Assembly (NCBI GenBank): GCA_034439915.1
Contig: JAWXBI010000181.1
Span: 1-7,217 of the forward strand
DNA: 7,217 nucleotides
Direction of reading: 5' to 3'
Source of the DNA: JADJLQ01 sp034439915
Lineage (GTDB): Bacteria > Bacteroidota > Bacteroidia > Chitinophagales > Saprospiraceae
Every line of letters starts with the position of its first letter. The stretch's first letter is position 1. A program made the position numbers and the translations under genes. Below, one piece after another: positions 7,151-7,217 of the stretch. Under the pieces are notes generated by a model, which ran no database searches, had not been told where the DNA came from, and saw only the letters and a list, made by a program, of their open reading frames with translations.

Positions 7151-7217
7151 ATCCATGCTGCTTCCCGCCGAAGCGTAATCACAAAATTGAACTGCTATAG
7201 GTTTTGATCCTCCTTCC
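7097..7217 (-). CDS. C-terminal end of a minus-strand gene, cut by window edge
   Basis: The minus strand is open from the right edge to a TAA at 7097-7099, giving 39 residues. They read as a compact protein end: SKPIAVQFCDYASAG, then FFKVWLPQLFDPRK. The DYASAG and VWLP segments have the strand-rich look of C-terminal domains in secreted carbohydrate-active enzymes, but I cannot name a family and offer this only as a guess. The gene lies upstream of, and in the same direction as, the Cys-cluster gene, with about 260 bases between them. Confidence 0.45.
   Translation of the reverse strand, partial: EGGSKPIAVQFCDYASAGSSMDSFPFFKVWLPQLFDPRK

Noticed and set aside
6963..7178. Second plus-strand open frame of 71 codons near the right edge
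   Set aside because: It overlaps both the other plus-strand ORF and the minus-strand gene end, and its translation is low-complexity and hydrophobic without any motif.
1..7217. tRNA or rRNA genes, CRISPR arrays, riboswitches
   Set aside because: No repeat-spacer array, cloverleaf-like segment or recognisable riboswitch core was seen on reading either strand; covariance-model searches were not possible here.

Overview
The window looks like a piece of a Bacteroidota chromosome, inferred rather than proven. Base composition is moderately AT-rich, most starts lack a clear Shine-Dalgarno sequence, there is a secreted twin-arginine Gfo/Idh/MocA oxidoreductase of a type common in that phylum, and IS4 and IS66 remnants lie beside it. 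The genes that look intact are all on the minus strand. No tRNA, rRNA or CRISPR array was seen.

Left part (1-about 970): an open frame running in from the window edge may be the tail of an upstream gene. It is followed by the 5' third of an IS4-family transposase on the plus strand, whose start codon lies inside a predicted RNA hairpin. At about 616-640 this breaks off and meets, tail to tail, an internal fragment of an IS66-family TnpC transposase on the minus strand. That fragment in turn abuts the 3' end of the oxidoreductase gene. The oxidoreductase therefore carries a C-terminal tail of about 38 residues that does not resemble its family and probably reads into junction DNA.

Middle part (853-2694): the oxidoreductase gene, then a 342-base gap. 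The gap holds an open minus-strand stretch that reads like the C-terminal end of a lost protein (stop at 2486), followed by the oxidoreductase leader.

Right part (2695-7217): a large, apparently intact gene for an 1182-residue fusion of a SWIM zinc finger to a complete SNF2-type ATPase/helicase. Upstream on the same strand is a gene for a small protein with a C-x4-C-x-C cluster. The two are separated by 145 bases with no convincing terminator and may be co-transcribed. Further right is a doubtful plus-strand ORF, and at the edge the C-terminal end of another minus-strand gene.

The main biological interest is the SWIM-SNF2 protein with its small Cys-cluster neighbour, a plausible DNA-remodelling or repair module of unknown role. 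Second is the insertion-sequence graveyard that has apparently reshaped the end of the oxidoreductase gene. No clearly new system could be demonstrated from sequence alone.
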